The position numbers and the translations under genes were made by a program. The notes beneath the pieces were generated by a model. It was given only the letters and a program-made list of their open reading frames with translations. It was not told the DNA's origin and ran no database searches. Below are positions 1 through 8,697 of a stretch of DNA of 64,000 bases, one piece after another. The stretch is from Dechloromonas sp. H13 (GTDB lineage Bacteria > Pseudomonadota > Gammaproteobacteria > Burkholderiales > Rhodocyclaceae): NCBI RefSeq assembly GCF_009469615.1, contig NZ_SSXX01000007.1, positions 124,001 to 188,000 on the forward strand. Reading direction: 5' to 3'. Position 1 is the first letter of the stretch. Each line of letters starts with the position of its first letter.

Positions 1-672
1 CACGAAGCCGACCACCCACATGCCGATATCGTCGGCGTTGAGCAGGGCGCGCTCCTTGTAGAGCTGGTAGACCGTCGCCACGCCGAGCGTCGGAATGGCG
101 AGGAAGAACGAGAACTCGGTCGCCGCCTTGCGCGAGAGGCCGAAAAGCAGGCCGCCGATGATCGTCGCGCCCGAGCGCGAGGTGCCGGGAATCAGCGCGA
201 AGGCCTGGGCGATGCCCATCTTCAGCGCGTCGACCATGCTCATCTCGTCCACGCTCTGGATGCGAATCCTGTGGTCGCGCCGCTCCGCCCACAGGATGAC
301 GAAGGCGCCGAGGATGAAGGTCGTCGCCACGGCGATCGGGTTGAACAGGTTGGCCTTGATCGCCTTGCCGAAGGCCAGCCCGAGGATCGCCAGCGGCAGA
401 AAGGCGATGAACAGGTTGAGGATGAATTTCTGCGCCGCCCGGTCGCTCAGGGCGCCGCGCGCGACGCCCAGCAGGCGCTCGCGATACTCCCAGACGACGG
501 CGAGAATGGCGCCCGACTGGATGACAATTTCGAACAACTTGCCACGATCGTCGTTGAAATCCAGCAAATCGCCGGCGAGAATCAGATGCCCGGTCGACGA
601 GATCGGCAGGAATTCGGTCAACCCTTCGACGATGCCGAGGATCAGGGCTTTGAGCAGAAGAATGGGGTCCAT
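1..672 (-). CDS. uppP: Undecaprenyl-diphosphatase UppP (BacA), 3' end cut by window edge
   Basis: Dephosphorylates undecaprenyl diphosphate in the inner membrane, recycling the lipid carrier for peptidoglycan and LPS synthesis and giving basal bacitracin resistance. The translation begins [20 protein letters not shown] and continues with the family signature [10 protein letters not shown], then a second signature [11 protein letters not shown] around residue 160-170, among several hydrophobic helices. 224 codons are visible; the family is about 270 residues, so roughly 45-50 C-terminal residues lie beyond position 1. The ATG at 672 has no good Shine-Dalgarno; a 10-bp inverted repeat abuts it. 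It follows the YkgJ-like gene on the same strand. Confidence 0.93.
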   Translation of the reverse strand, partial: MDPILLLKALILGIVEGLTEFLPISSTGHLILAGDLLDFNDDRGKLFEIVIQSGAILAVVWEYRERLLGVARGALSDRAAQKFILNLFIAFLPLAILGLAFGKAIKANLFNPIAVATTFILGAFVILWAERRDHRIRIQSVDEMSMVDALKMGIAQAFALIPGTSRSGATIIGGLLFGLSRKAATEFSFFLAIPTLGVATVYQLYKERALLNADDIGMWVVGFV

Positions 673-673
673 G

Positions 674-703
674 AAATGCGGCCTTGGTTGGGAGGCCGCA
701 TTT
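674..703 (-). other. Perfect 10-bp inverted repeat abutting the uppP start codon
   Basis: AAATGCGGCC (674-683) and GGCCGCATTT (694-703) are exact reverse complements separated by 10 bases. In the minus-strand transcript this hairpin ends two bases before the uppP ATG and overlaps the stop codon of the upstream YkgJ-like gene. Only three T residues follow the stem, so it is a weak terminator candidate; it could equally affect translation initiation of uppP. Confidence 0.55.
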
Positions 704-945
704 TACTCTCCCGGATGCGTCAGCGCTTCGAGTTCGGCGAGCCAGGACAGCGCGTGTTCGCGCAACGCCCCGCACATTTCGGCCGATGGCTGGAGACCCG
801 AACAGCAGGCCGGGCGCTCGGGACGGCCGAAGATCGTGCAGCGCAACGACGCGTCGAGATGCCGGCAGGGCTGGCCGGCCGCCTTGTGCAGCGAGCTGAT
901 CGACGGCGCGATGCAGCAGGCGCCACAGCCGGGACGACATTCCAT
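703..945 (-). CDS. YkgJ/UPF0153-type cysteine-cluster protein
   Basis: An 80-residue protein starting [11 protein letters not shown], with cysteines in the pattern CxxxCxxCC, a following PCRHL segment, and later C and CC residues. This is the YkgJ (UPF0153) family, presumed to bind zinc or an Fe-S cluster; its biochemical role is unknown. The ATG at 945 puts the Cys cluster at the N terminus as in the family. A longer frame to 1029 exists but would run into the RES toxin gene. It lies 10 bp downstream of the toxin gene and 30 bp upstream of uppP, on the same strand. Confidence 0.75.
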   Translation of the reverse strand: MECRPGCGACCIAPSISSLHKAAGQPCRHLDASLRCTIFGRPERPACCSGLQPSAEMCGALREHALSWLAELEALTHPGE

Positions 946-955
946 GGGCGGCAGA

Positions 956-1423
956 TCAGTGCTCGCCGCCGGGCCGCAGCCGGCGATCGAACACGAAGGG
1001 CCGCTCGACCGCGAAACGGACATCGGCAAAACGCGGATGCAGCGGATTGACGACCAGGTTGCGCGCCTCGGCGACGATCGCCGACGGGACGATCACCCCG
1101 AGCGCCCGCCCGGAGCGCAGGAAATCGCTGCCGAAGGCGATCGACGCCGCGCCCGGCGGCATCGCGTCCCAGCCGGGCAGGCCGTCGGCGTCCGCCGTCT
1201 CGTAGAGCGCGGCCTCGTCGGGCAGGGTAAGCGAGACAAGTTGCAGGTCGGCGGGCAGGAAGGTCCCCGTATGCGCCAGCTTTTCCAGGGCGCAGATTTC
1301 CACGCTGAGGCCGGCGTAGATCACCGGCAATCCCCGTGCATGCCAGCGTCCGCCGTCCGCCAGGCCGCCGGCGCCGCTGCGGTCAAGGGCGTAGCGCGCC
1401 TTGGCGATGCGCCAGGCGCGCAT
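956..1423 (-). CDS. RES-domain toxin of a type II toxin-antitoxin system
   Basis: A 155-residue RES-domain protein. Family members of this size act as toxins that deplete cellular NAD+ by phosphorolysis or hydrolysis. The N terminus MRAWRIAK, the Arg of GGRW (residues 24-27), Glu47 in the ALEKLAH segment and the late [20 protein letters not shown] stretch match the conserved Arg/Glu/Ser layout of the family. The start overlaps the antitoxin stop by one base (TGATG), indicating translational coupling. A longer frame to 1546 is rejected because it would lie inside the antitoxin gene. Confidence 0.88.
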   Translation of the reverse strand: MRAWRIAKARYALDRSGAGGLADGGRWHARGLPVIYAGLSVEICALEKLAHTGTFLPADLQLVSLTLPDEAALYETADADGLPGWDAMPPGAASIAFGSDFLRSGRALGVIVPSAIVAEARNLVVNPLHPRFADVRFAVERPFVFDRRLRPGGEH

Positions 1424-1989
1424 CAAGCCGCGCCGCCGTAGGCGATGGCGTTCAGGACCCGCGACACCTCGCGGCAACCGATTTCGGTATCCAGCATCGA
1501 CAGCGGTGTCACGTTGCCGAGGCCGAGATTGTCGGCCTGCAGCCAAGCGCTGGCCAGCCCGGAATCGCCAAAGGTATCCTCGGCCAGCTTTTCGATGGCA
1601 CCGATGCGGGTCAGGCGTTCGGTCATCAGCGGATCGAGCGTTTCGTCCCGGGTCAGCTTGCGCTTGGCGGTCGACGACGAAAGGCCAACCAGCTCATAAA
1701 CGCGCTCGCGCGGCACGCGCAGGGCCTCGGCGGCACCGATCAGGTTGCTGGCCGGCGCCCCCTTGCGGATCTCGCTGATCTGGGCCTGCGCCGGGCTGCT
1801 CAGGAAACGGTCGCGATAGAGCACCCAGGCCCCGGCCGCGCCCCGGGCGACGATCGACGCGACCGGCGGAGCAGCCGTAACAGCATAATTCGCCCGTGCC
1901 TGCTCAGCCCGGAGCGCCTGCGGGCCGGCGGAACCGGCGAGGGAGGCAGGCTTGTCTGCCGGCTCGCCGCGCATGCTTGCCTTCGCCAT
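1423..1989 (-). CDS. Xre/MbcA/ParS-type antitoxin (DUF2384) paired with RES toxin
   Basis: A 188-residue antitoxin. The C-terminal third (LTRIGAIEKLAEDTFGDSGL through VLNAIAYGGAA) is the MbcA/ParS/Xre toxin-binding domain; the central region (about residues 70-125) is a probable helix-turn-helix with the segment AAEALRVPRERVYELVGLS. The ATG at 1989 is preceded by AAGGAG seven bases upstream, which fixes the start; the open frame to 2181 crosses the operator and is not used. Antitoxin precedes toxin, as usual for RES-Xre modules. The palindrome just upstream suggests autorepression. Confidence 0.87.
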   Translation of the reverse strand: MAKASMRGEPADKPASLAGSAGPQALRAEQARANYAVTAAPPVASIVARGAAGAWVLYRDRFLSSPAQAQISEIRKGAPASNLIGAAEALRVPRERVYELVGLSSSTAKRKLTRDETLDPLMTERLTRIGAIEKLAEDTFGDSGLASAWLQADNLGLGNVTPLSMLDTEIGCREVSRVLNAIAYGGAA

Positions 1990-2006
1990 GAGCAATCTCC
2001 TTGTTA

Positions 2007-2040
2007 GGTCATTTGGGCTTTCATTGTAGTCCAAATGACC
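2007..2040 (-). promoter_or_regulatory. Palindromic operator/promoter of the RES-Xre module
   Basis: GGTCATTTGG (2007-2016) and CCAAATGACC (2031-2040) form a perfect 10-bp inverted repeat with a 14-base centre. On the minus strand the centre contains TACAAT, a good -10 hexamer, about 35 bases before the antitoxin ATG. An Xre-family antitoxin bound here would cover its own promoter. The operator role is inferred. Confidence 0.7.
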
Positions 2041-2104
2041 CAGCAACGCATCCCCAGTGCCGGTCGCCCCCGACTTCCCGCTTCGGCGCCGACTGGACGG
2101 CGCC

Positions 2105-3181
2105 TCACACGGCCAGTTCGATCTCGACCGCCAGTCCCCCAGATTCCCGGTTTTTGGCCAGAATTCGACCGTCGACCGCAACGATCACCCGTTCGGCAAT
2201 CGCCAGCCCGAGCCCGTAGCCGTCGCCCGAACCCTGGCCGACACCGCGGAAGAATGGACGGAAGATCATGTCCAGGGCCGCCTCCGGCACTCCCGGCCCC
2301 TGGTCGCTGATGCAAAGGCGCAGTCGGTTCCCCGCCACGCCGGCCTCGATGCGGACCACGCCACCCGTCGGCGAGTGGCGCAGCGCATTGCGCACGACGT
2401 TCTCGATGGCGCGATGCAGCAGTTCGGGATTGGCGCGCACCTCGGGCAGGGCGCTCGCCGCGAGCTCCACGCCCACCTGGCGGGCCACCCCCTCGAACCG
2501 GGCGTCCTCGACGATCCCTTCCAGCAGCTCCTGCATGTCGACCGCCTCGACCTTGCCGGCCACGCCGGCTTCGAGCCGGGACAGGGTGAGCAATTCGTCG
2601 ACCAACCGGTCCAGTCGTTCGCCCTCGCGCTCGATGCGTTCCAGCGTTTTCTCGAGCTGCTCGGGCTGCTGTCGCGCCAGACCGATGGCCGCCTGCAGGC
2701 GCGCCAGCGGCGAGCGCATCTCGTGGGACACGTCGTGCAACAGGCGTTTCTGGCCGTCCACCAGCAGCCCGAGACGTTCCGTCATGTGATCGAAATCGCG
2801 CCCGAGGTCGGCGAGTTCGTCGCGCCGGCCGCCCATGCCGGCGCCGATGCGCACCGCGAGGTCGCCCCCCGCCGCCGCGTCGAAGGCGCGCCGCAAATGG
2901 CGGATCGGCTTGGCGAAATACCACGCCAGCGCCAGGGCGCTGACCAGGCTGACAAGCAGCCCGCTGAGCAGCGGCGCCACCGGCAGGCGTGGCCGATGCG
3001 GCGGGCGCAGGTGCGGTGGCGGCGGACGAGCGTCGTCGCCCGGCCGGCCGGCAAAGGGACGCGCCGCGCCAGCCGGCTCGGCCTGCTGCCGCTCGAACCA
3101 GAAATAGGTGCCGACGCCGACGATCCCCGCCATTTGCGCCAGCCAGATGAACAGGAAGAATTTCCAGAACAGGCGCCCCAT
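2105..3181 (-). CDS. CpxA-like sensor histidine kinase
   Basis: A 358-residue membrane kinase that would autophosphorylate on His153 and pass the phosphate to the adjacent regulator. Order: TM helix 1 (about 5-27), a short proline-rich periplasmic loop (about 30-68), TM helix 2 (69-90), HAMP (about 90-140), H-box LLHDVSHEMRSPLARL, N-box NVVRNALRHS, then the G boxes DQGPGVP and GYGLGLAI. The start is one base after the regulator stop. The small periplasmic domain and the neighbouring CpxP/Spy-like gene favour a Cpx/Rst-type envelope-stress sensor; orthology to CpxA is inferred. A copy of the dispersed 12-bp-core repeat lies in its 3' end. Confidence 0.85.
   Translation of the reverse strand: MGRLFWKFFLFIWLAQMAGIVGVGTYFWFERQQAEPAGAARPFAGRPGDDARPPPPHLRPPHRPRLPVAPLLSGLLVSLVSALALAWYFAKPIRHLRRAFDAAAGGDLAVRIGAGMGGRRDELADLGRDFDHMTERLGLLVDGQKRLLHDVSHEMRSPLARLQAAIGLARQQPEQLEKTLERIEREGERLDRLVDELLTLSRLEAGVAGKVEAVDMQELLEGIVEDARFEGVARQVGVELAASALPEVRANPELLHRAIENVVRNALRHSPTGGVVRIEAGVAGNRLRLCISDQGPGVPEAALDMIFRPFFRGVGQGSGDGYGLGLAIAERVIVAVDGRILAKNRESGGLAVEIELAV
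2150..2182 (-). repeat. Dispersed core repeat GYTGCGGTCGAC, copy 1
   Basis: Core at 2171-2182 (minus strand), followed by two A/T tracts near 2163 and 2153. It lies inside the histidine kinase gene and is read in the gene's frame as Val-Ala-Val-Asp. Confidence 0.8.
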
Positions 3182-3182
3182 G

Positions 3183-3890
3183 TCACGCCCGGATCAACTG
3201 GTAGCCTTGCCGATACACGGTCTGGATGCACGAGCGGCCGCCGGGCAGCTGCCCCAGCTTGTGGCGGATGCTCGACAGATGGACATCGACGCTGCGGTCG
3301 AAGCGCACCAGCGGCCGGCCGAGCGCCTGCGCCGACAATTCCGCCTTGCTCACCGGGCGCCCGGCATTGCGCGCCAGCACCTCCAGCAGGTTGAACTCGG
3401 TGCTCGTCAACTCGACCGACGCACCGTCCCATTCGACCCGCCGCTGCGCCGGCATCACCGTCAGCGGGCCGACCACCAGCGGCGCCTGCGCGGCCTGTTC
3501 GCCACCCTGCTGGCTGCGACGCAGGATGGCGCGCAGGCGCGCCGCCAGCTCGCGCGGCAGGCAGGGCTTGGGCACGTAGTCGTCGGCCCCCAGTTCGAGG
3601 CCGACGATGCGGTCGAAGTCATCGCCACGCGCCGTCAGCATCAGCACCGGCACCGTGCTCGCCGCGCGAATCCGGCGCAGGGCCTCGATGCCGCCGATGC
3701 CCGGCATCATCACGTCGAGGACGACGATGGCGAAACGCCCGGAGAGTGCGGCGTCGACACCCGCTTCGCCATCCGGCACGGCCTCCACCGTGAAACCGTC
3801 GCGTACCAGGTAATCGCGCAACAGGCCGGCGAGCTCGACATCGTCGTCCACGAGCAGGATATGAGGAAGGTTGGGGGCAGTGCTGGTCAT
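3183..3890 (-). CDS. OmpR/CpxR-family response regulator
   Basis: A 235-residue cytoplasmic regulator with a receiver domain (about 8-122) and a winged-helix DNA-binding domain (about 140-232). The acidic pocket is LLVDDD (Asp15-17), the phosphoacceptor is Asp59 in VVLDVMMPG, and the conserved Lys108 is in YVPKPC. The C-terminal STEFNLLEVLARNAGRPVSK segment is typical of OmpR-type output domains. It is co-transcribed with the kinase (one-base gap). A GTAAA-N5-GTAAA box upstream of the neighbouring CpxP-like gene supports a CpxR-like specificity. Confidence 0.9.
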   Translation of the reverse strand: MTSTAPNLPHILLVDDDVELAGLLRDYLVRDGFTVEAVPDGEAGVDAALSGRFAIVVLDVMMPGIGGIEALRRIRAASTVPVLMLTARGDDFDRIVGLELGADDYVPKPCLPRELAARLRAILRRSQQGGEQAAQAPLVVGPLTVMPAQRRVEWDGASVELTSTEFNLLEVLARNAGRPVSKAELSAQALGRPLVRFDRSVDVHLSSIRHKLGQLPGGRSCIQTVYRQGYQLIRA

Positions 3891-3941
3891 CGTTTACCAG
3901 TTCGTTGCGACGCGCCGATCATAGCCGAGCCGACGCCAAGG

Positions 3942-3972
3942 AAAAAAGCCGGGCCGCGCGAACGGTCCCGGC
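3942..3972 (-). terminator. Rho-independent terminator after the CpxP-like gene
   Basis: A GC-rich stem (GCCGGG at 3948-3953 pairing with CCCGGC at 3967-3972, extended past one mismatch) is followed on the minus strand by six T residues (3947-3942). It separates the CpxP-like gene from the regulator-kinase pair and may let only part of the transcription pass. Confidence 0.65.
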
Positions 3973-4003
3973 AAGGGGGAGATAGTCTGGAAGGTATGGC
4001 GGA

Positions 4004-4549
4004 TCAGCGCCCCGGCGGCGGCATGCCGCCATCGCCACCCATGCCGCGCGGACCGCGCGGGCCGTCGCCGCGACCGCGCGGCTCGCCGGGTTTCATCTCG
4101 GCCAGCTGCTTGCGCTGCTCGGGTGTCAGCACCTCGAACACCTGGCGCTCGGTCTTCGCCCGCGCCAGCGTCATGTCGGCCATCGCCTTCGCCGCGCTAT
4201 CGGCCAGCGCGCGCGCCTTGGCATCGCTGTAATCGGACGCCGCGGTCAATGCGCGCAGCTCGTCTTCCGCCTTGCGCCAGGCCTTGGCCTTGTCGCGCAT
4301 GGCCGGGGCCTGGGCGTGCATGATCTCGAAGACCTTGTCGCGCTGTACCTCGGTCAGGTTGAGGGCGCGCAGATGCGGCGGCATCATCTCGCCGCCCATG
4401 CCCGGCCCGCCATGCGCGGCAAATCCGCCGCCGCACCCGTGGTGCCCTCCGCGCTCGCCGGGAACGGCGGCCGCGGTCAGCGGAAGCGCCAGTGCGACGC
4501 CGGCTGCGACGAGCAGGCGCTTGATGTTGCCGTGAGAATTGAGCTTCAT
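4004..4549 (-). CDS. CpxP/Spy-like periplasmic LTxxQ protein
   Basis: A 181-residue exported protein with a signal peptide (about 1-28, hydrophobic LLVAAGVALALPLTAAA). LTEVQ (65-69) and LTPEQ (141-145) are the two LTxxQ motifs that define the Spy/CpxP family. The helices between them are rich in Ala, Lys and Glu. The tail is Gly/Pro/Arg-rich, and the mature N terminus is rich in Gly, His and Met. CpxP restrains the CpxA sensor; Spy is a chaperone; this protein could be either. The ATG at 4549 is preceded by an AAAGGAAAAGGA ribosome-binding region. The CpxR-type box about 100 bp upstream suggests control by the adjacent two-component system. Confidence 0.85.
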   Translation of the reverse strand: MKLNSHGNIKRLLVAAGVALALPLTAAAVPGERGGHHGCGGGFAAHGGPGMGGEMMPPHLRALNLTEVQRDKVFEIMHAQAPAMRDKAKAWRKAEDELRALTAASDYSDAKARALADSAAKAMADMTLARAKTERQVFEVLTPEQRKQLAEMKPGEPRGRGDGPRGPRGMGGDGGMPPPGR

Positions 4550-4644
4550 GTCCTTTTCCTTTCGATCGGATTGGCCGCCCCGAAAGGGGGCGAGCGACAG
4601 GACGAATGATCTGCCCGGGCCCGGTAAAGCGCAGTTAACCACGT

Positions 4645-4659
4645 GTAAATGAACGTAAA
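4645..4659. promoter_or_regulatory. CpxR-type box GTAAA-N5-GTAAA
   Basis: Two GTAAA half-sites (4645-4649 and 4655-4659) five bases apart match the published CpxR consensus GTAAA-N4-6-GTAAA. The site lies about 96 bp upstream of the CpxP-like start. A further GTAAA occurs at 4624-4628. Confidence 0.7.
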
Positions 4660-4662
4660 TCG

Positions 4663-4679
4663 GGTAACCGGCGGTTACC
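4663..4679. promoter_or_regulatory. 17-bp palindrome next to the CpxR box
   Basis: GGTAACCG (4663-4670) and CGGTTACC (4672-4679) are a perfect inverted repeat around one G. It sits three bases from the CpxR-type box and may be a second operator of the CpxP-like gene. The binding protein is unknown. Confidence 0.5.
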
Positions 4680-4691
4680 GTGGGAGAGGCG

Positions 4692-4725
4692 CGAAAATCG
4701 GCCGTTTTTGACAGTCGACCGCAAC
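4692..4725 (-). repeat. Dispersed core repeat GYTGCGGTCGAC, copy 2 (intergenic)
   Basis: Core at 4714-4725 (minus strand), with a T tract at 4705-4709 and an A tract at 4693-4696. It is intergenic, about 15 bp from the thiC terminator. Confidence 0.85.
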
Positions 4726-4739
4726 CGGCGCCGGCAAGC

Positions 4740-4766
4740 AAAAAGGCGGCTGAATCAGCCGCCTTT
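4740..4766 (-). terminator. Rho-independent terminator of thiC
   Basis: GGCGGCTGA (4745-4753) and TCAGCCGCC (4755-4763) form a perfect hairpin. It is followed on the minus strand by five T residues (4744-4740), about 30 bp after the thiC stop. TTT on the other side could serve the opposite strand weakly. Confidence 0.9.
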
Positions 4767-4794
4767 CCGTTGCCGCCCCGCAAACCGGCCGGAC

Positions 4795-6987
<2,193 letters not shown>

Positions 6988-7009
6988 TTACTGACTGAAA
7001 AGTCATTAA
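6988..7009. promoter_or_regulatory. Palindromic operator directly before tetR
   Basis: TTA-c-TGACT-gaaa-AGTCA-t-TAA is a near-perfect 22-bp palindrome that ends two bases before the first ATG of the TetR-family gene. The position suggests autorepression. The absence of a Shine-Dalgarno leaves open a leaderless start or the ATG at 7021. Confidence 0.6.
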
Positions 7010-7011
7010 GC

Positions 7012-7653
7012 ATGCCGCCCATGATCTGCGAAGCACCGCCCAGAAAACGCCGCAAGGAAGCACGCCCGTCGGAACTGACAGCCGCGGCGCTCGGACTGTT
7101 CGTCGAAAAGGGCTTCGCCGCCACCCGACTGGAAGAGGTGGCGCTGCGCGCCGGCGTCTCGAAAGGCACGCTCTATCTCTATTTCGACAGCAAGGAAGCG
7201 CTGTTCAAGGCAGTGATCCAGGAGGGCATCATCCCGGTGGTCGCCGAGGCGGAAGCGATTGCCGCCCGCCACGCAGGCAGCGCCTTCGACCTCCTGGAGC
7301 GCCTGCTCGAAAACTGGTGGGCGCGGATCGGCGAAACCGATTTCGCCGGAATTCCCAAGCTGATGATCGCCGAAGCACGCAACTTCCCGGAAATTGCGCA
7401 GTTCTACTACGAAAACGTGATCCGCCGCGGCCGGGCGCTGGTCGGCGCGGCGCTGGAGCGCGGCATGGCCAGCGGCGAGTTTCGGCGCATGGATATCGAG
7501 ACGACCATAGAAGTCATCATCGCGCCGCTGCTGATGCTGCTGATCTGGCGTTTCTCGATGGGCTCCTGCCAGAGCAAGCAGGCCGACCCGCGGCAATACC
7601 TGGCAATCCACATGGATATCCTGCGCCAAGGCCTGCAGCATCCTCGGGTATAA
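7012..7653 (+). CDS. TetR/AcrR-family transcriptional regulator
   Basis: A 213-residue repressor-type protein. The N-terminal helix-turn-helix (about residues 38-58) reads TRLEEVALRAGVSKGTLYLYF, the usual TetR signature; the C-terminal ligand-binding and dimer domain is not specific enough to name an inducer. It is followed by pcm, a rhodanese and tolC on the same strand, so it may regulate a TolC-dependent efflux function, as many AcrR-type proteins do; that is inference. A palindrome next to its start suggests autoregulation. ATG 7021 is an alternative start. Confidence 0.85.
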   Translation: MPPMICEAPPRKRRKEARPSELTAAALGLFVEKGFAATRLEEVALRAGVSKGTLYLYFDSKEALFKAVIQEGIIPVVAEAEAIAARHAGSAFDLLERLLENWWARIGETDFAGIPKLMIAEARNFPEIAQFYYENVIRRGRALVGAALERGMASGEFRRMDIETTIEVIIAPLLMLLIWRFSMGSCQSKQADPRQYLAIHMDILRQGLQHPRV

Positions 7654-7675
7654 TTTTGATTTGTCGGAACGAATA

Positions 7676-7695
7676 TATTAGCTCATGCTAATATT
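7676..7695. promoter_or_regulatory. 20-bp perfect palindrome upstream of pcm
   Basis: ATATTAGC-tcat-GCTAATAT has 8-bp perfect arms. It lies 18 bp before the pcm start and differs from the tetR-proximal palindrome. It may be an operator for the pcm-rhodanese-tolC operon. Confidence 0.5.
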
Positions 7696-7713
7696 AAGCC
7701 TGCGGAGACCCAA

Positions 7714-8367
7714 ATGAACATCGAGCAAGCACGCTTCAACATGATCGAGCAGCAGATCCGTCCCTGGGAGGTTCTGGATCCGCAGGTTCTCGACCTGCTT
7801 TTCGTCGTCAAGCGCGAGGACTTCGTGCCTGCCGCCTACCGCAACCTGGCATTCGCCGACATGGAAATCCCCATCGGCAGCGGCCAGGTCATGCTGGCCC
7901 CGCGCGTTGAGGCCCGGTTGTTGCAGGAACTCGGCATCAGGAAGAGCGACAAGGTGCTGGAGATCGGCACCGGCAGCGGCTACATGGCCGCCCTGCTGGC
8001 CGCCCGCGCCGAGCATGTGGTCACCGTCGAGTCGCGTCCCGAACTGGCCGAGTTCGCCCGCCAGAACCTGGAACGCGCCGGCATCGCCAACGTCACGGTC
8101 GAAGTCGGCAATGGCGCCAACGGTTGGTCGCAGCGCGGACCCTACGACGCCATCGTCGTTTCCGGCTCGCTCCCCGTCCTGCCGGCCGCCCTCCTCAAGC
8201 AGCTGCGCGTCGGCGGCCGCCTGGCCGTCATCGTCGGCGAAGCGCCGGTCATGGAAGCCCAGTTGATCACCTGCAGCACCGAGGGCGTCTACAACACGAT
8301 CAACCTGTTCGAAACCGTCGTTCCGCCCCTCGACGGCGGCGAGTCGAAACCCGGATTCTCGTTCTGA
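7714..8367 (+). CDS. pcm: Protein-L-isoaspartate O-methyltransferase
   Basis: A 217-residue SAM-dependent methyltransferase that repairs isoaspartyl residues in damaged proteins. Features are the N-terminal MIEQQIRPWEVLD, the conserved segment PIGSGQVMLAPRV and the SAM-binding motif VLEIGTGSGYMAALLA (about residues 81-96), followed by VVTVESRPELAEFA. The length matches the family. The stop overlaps the rhodanese start by one base (TGATG), so the two are translationally coupled; tolC follows. Pcm-rhodanese-tolC is a known betaproteobacterial arrangement. Confidence 0.92.
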   Translation: MNIEQARFNMIEQQIRPWEVLDPQVLDLLFVVKREDFVPAAYRNLAFADMEIPIGSGQVMLAPRVEARLLQELGIRKSDKVLEIGTGSGYMAALLAARAEHVVTVESRPELAEFARQNLERAGIANVTVEVGNGANGWSQRGPYDAIVVSGSLPVLPAALLKQLRVGGRLAVIVGEAPVMEAQLITCSTEGVYNTINLFETVVPPLDGGESKPGFSF

Positions 8368-8690
8368 TGCAGCAGATCCGCCCGCGACAACTGGCCGACT
8401 GGCTGTCCGACGACAGCCGCCGCAAGCCCGTCCTGCTGGATGTCCGCGAGCCATGGGAATTCACGCTGTGCAGCCTGCCAGGCTCGCTCCACATGCCGAT
8501 GCACACCGTGCCGATGCGCCTGTCCGAGCTCAGCAAGAATGACGAGATCATTGCCATCTGTCATCATGGCGGGCGCAGCATGCAGGTCGCGATGTTCCTC
8601 GAGCGCCAGGGCTATGCAACCCTCTTCAACCTCCAGGGCGGCATCGACGCCTGGGCCTGCGAAGTCGACCCCAACCTGCCGCGCTATTGA
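8367..8690 (+). CDS. Single-domain rhodanese (sulfurtransferase)
   Basis: A 107-residue rhodanese-fold protein with LLDVREPWEF near the N terminus and the active-site loop CHHGGRS, whose Cys would carry the persulfide. The C-terminal FNLQGGIDAWA is the family's closing motif. It could donate sulfur or act as a redox-linked sulfurtransferase; the substrate is not visible. It starts within the pcm stop codon and ends 7 bp before tolC. Confidence 0.88.
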   Translation: MQQIRPRQLADWLSDDSRRKPVLLDVREPWEFTLCSLPGSLHMPMHTVPMRLSELSKNDEIIAICHHGGRSMQVAMFLERQGYATLFNLQGGIDAWACEVDPNLPRY

Positions 8691-8697
8691 GCATCCC

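Noticed and set aside
945-1029. Longer start for the YkgJ-like gene
   Set aside because: It would overlap the RES toxin gene, and the added N terminus does not match the family, whose Cys cluster begins near the first Met.
3281-3310. CTGCGGTCGAAGCGC in the response regulator gene as another repeat copy
   Set aside because: The last core bases differ and no A/T tracts follow.
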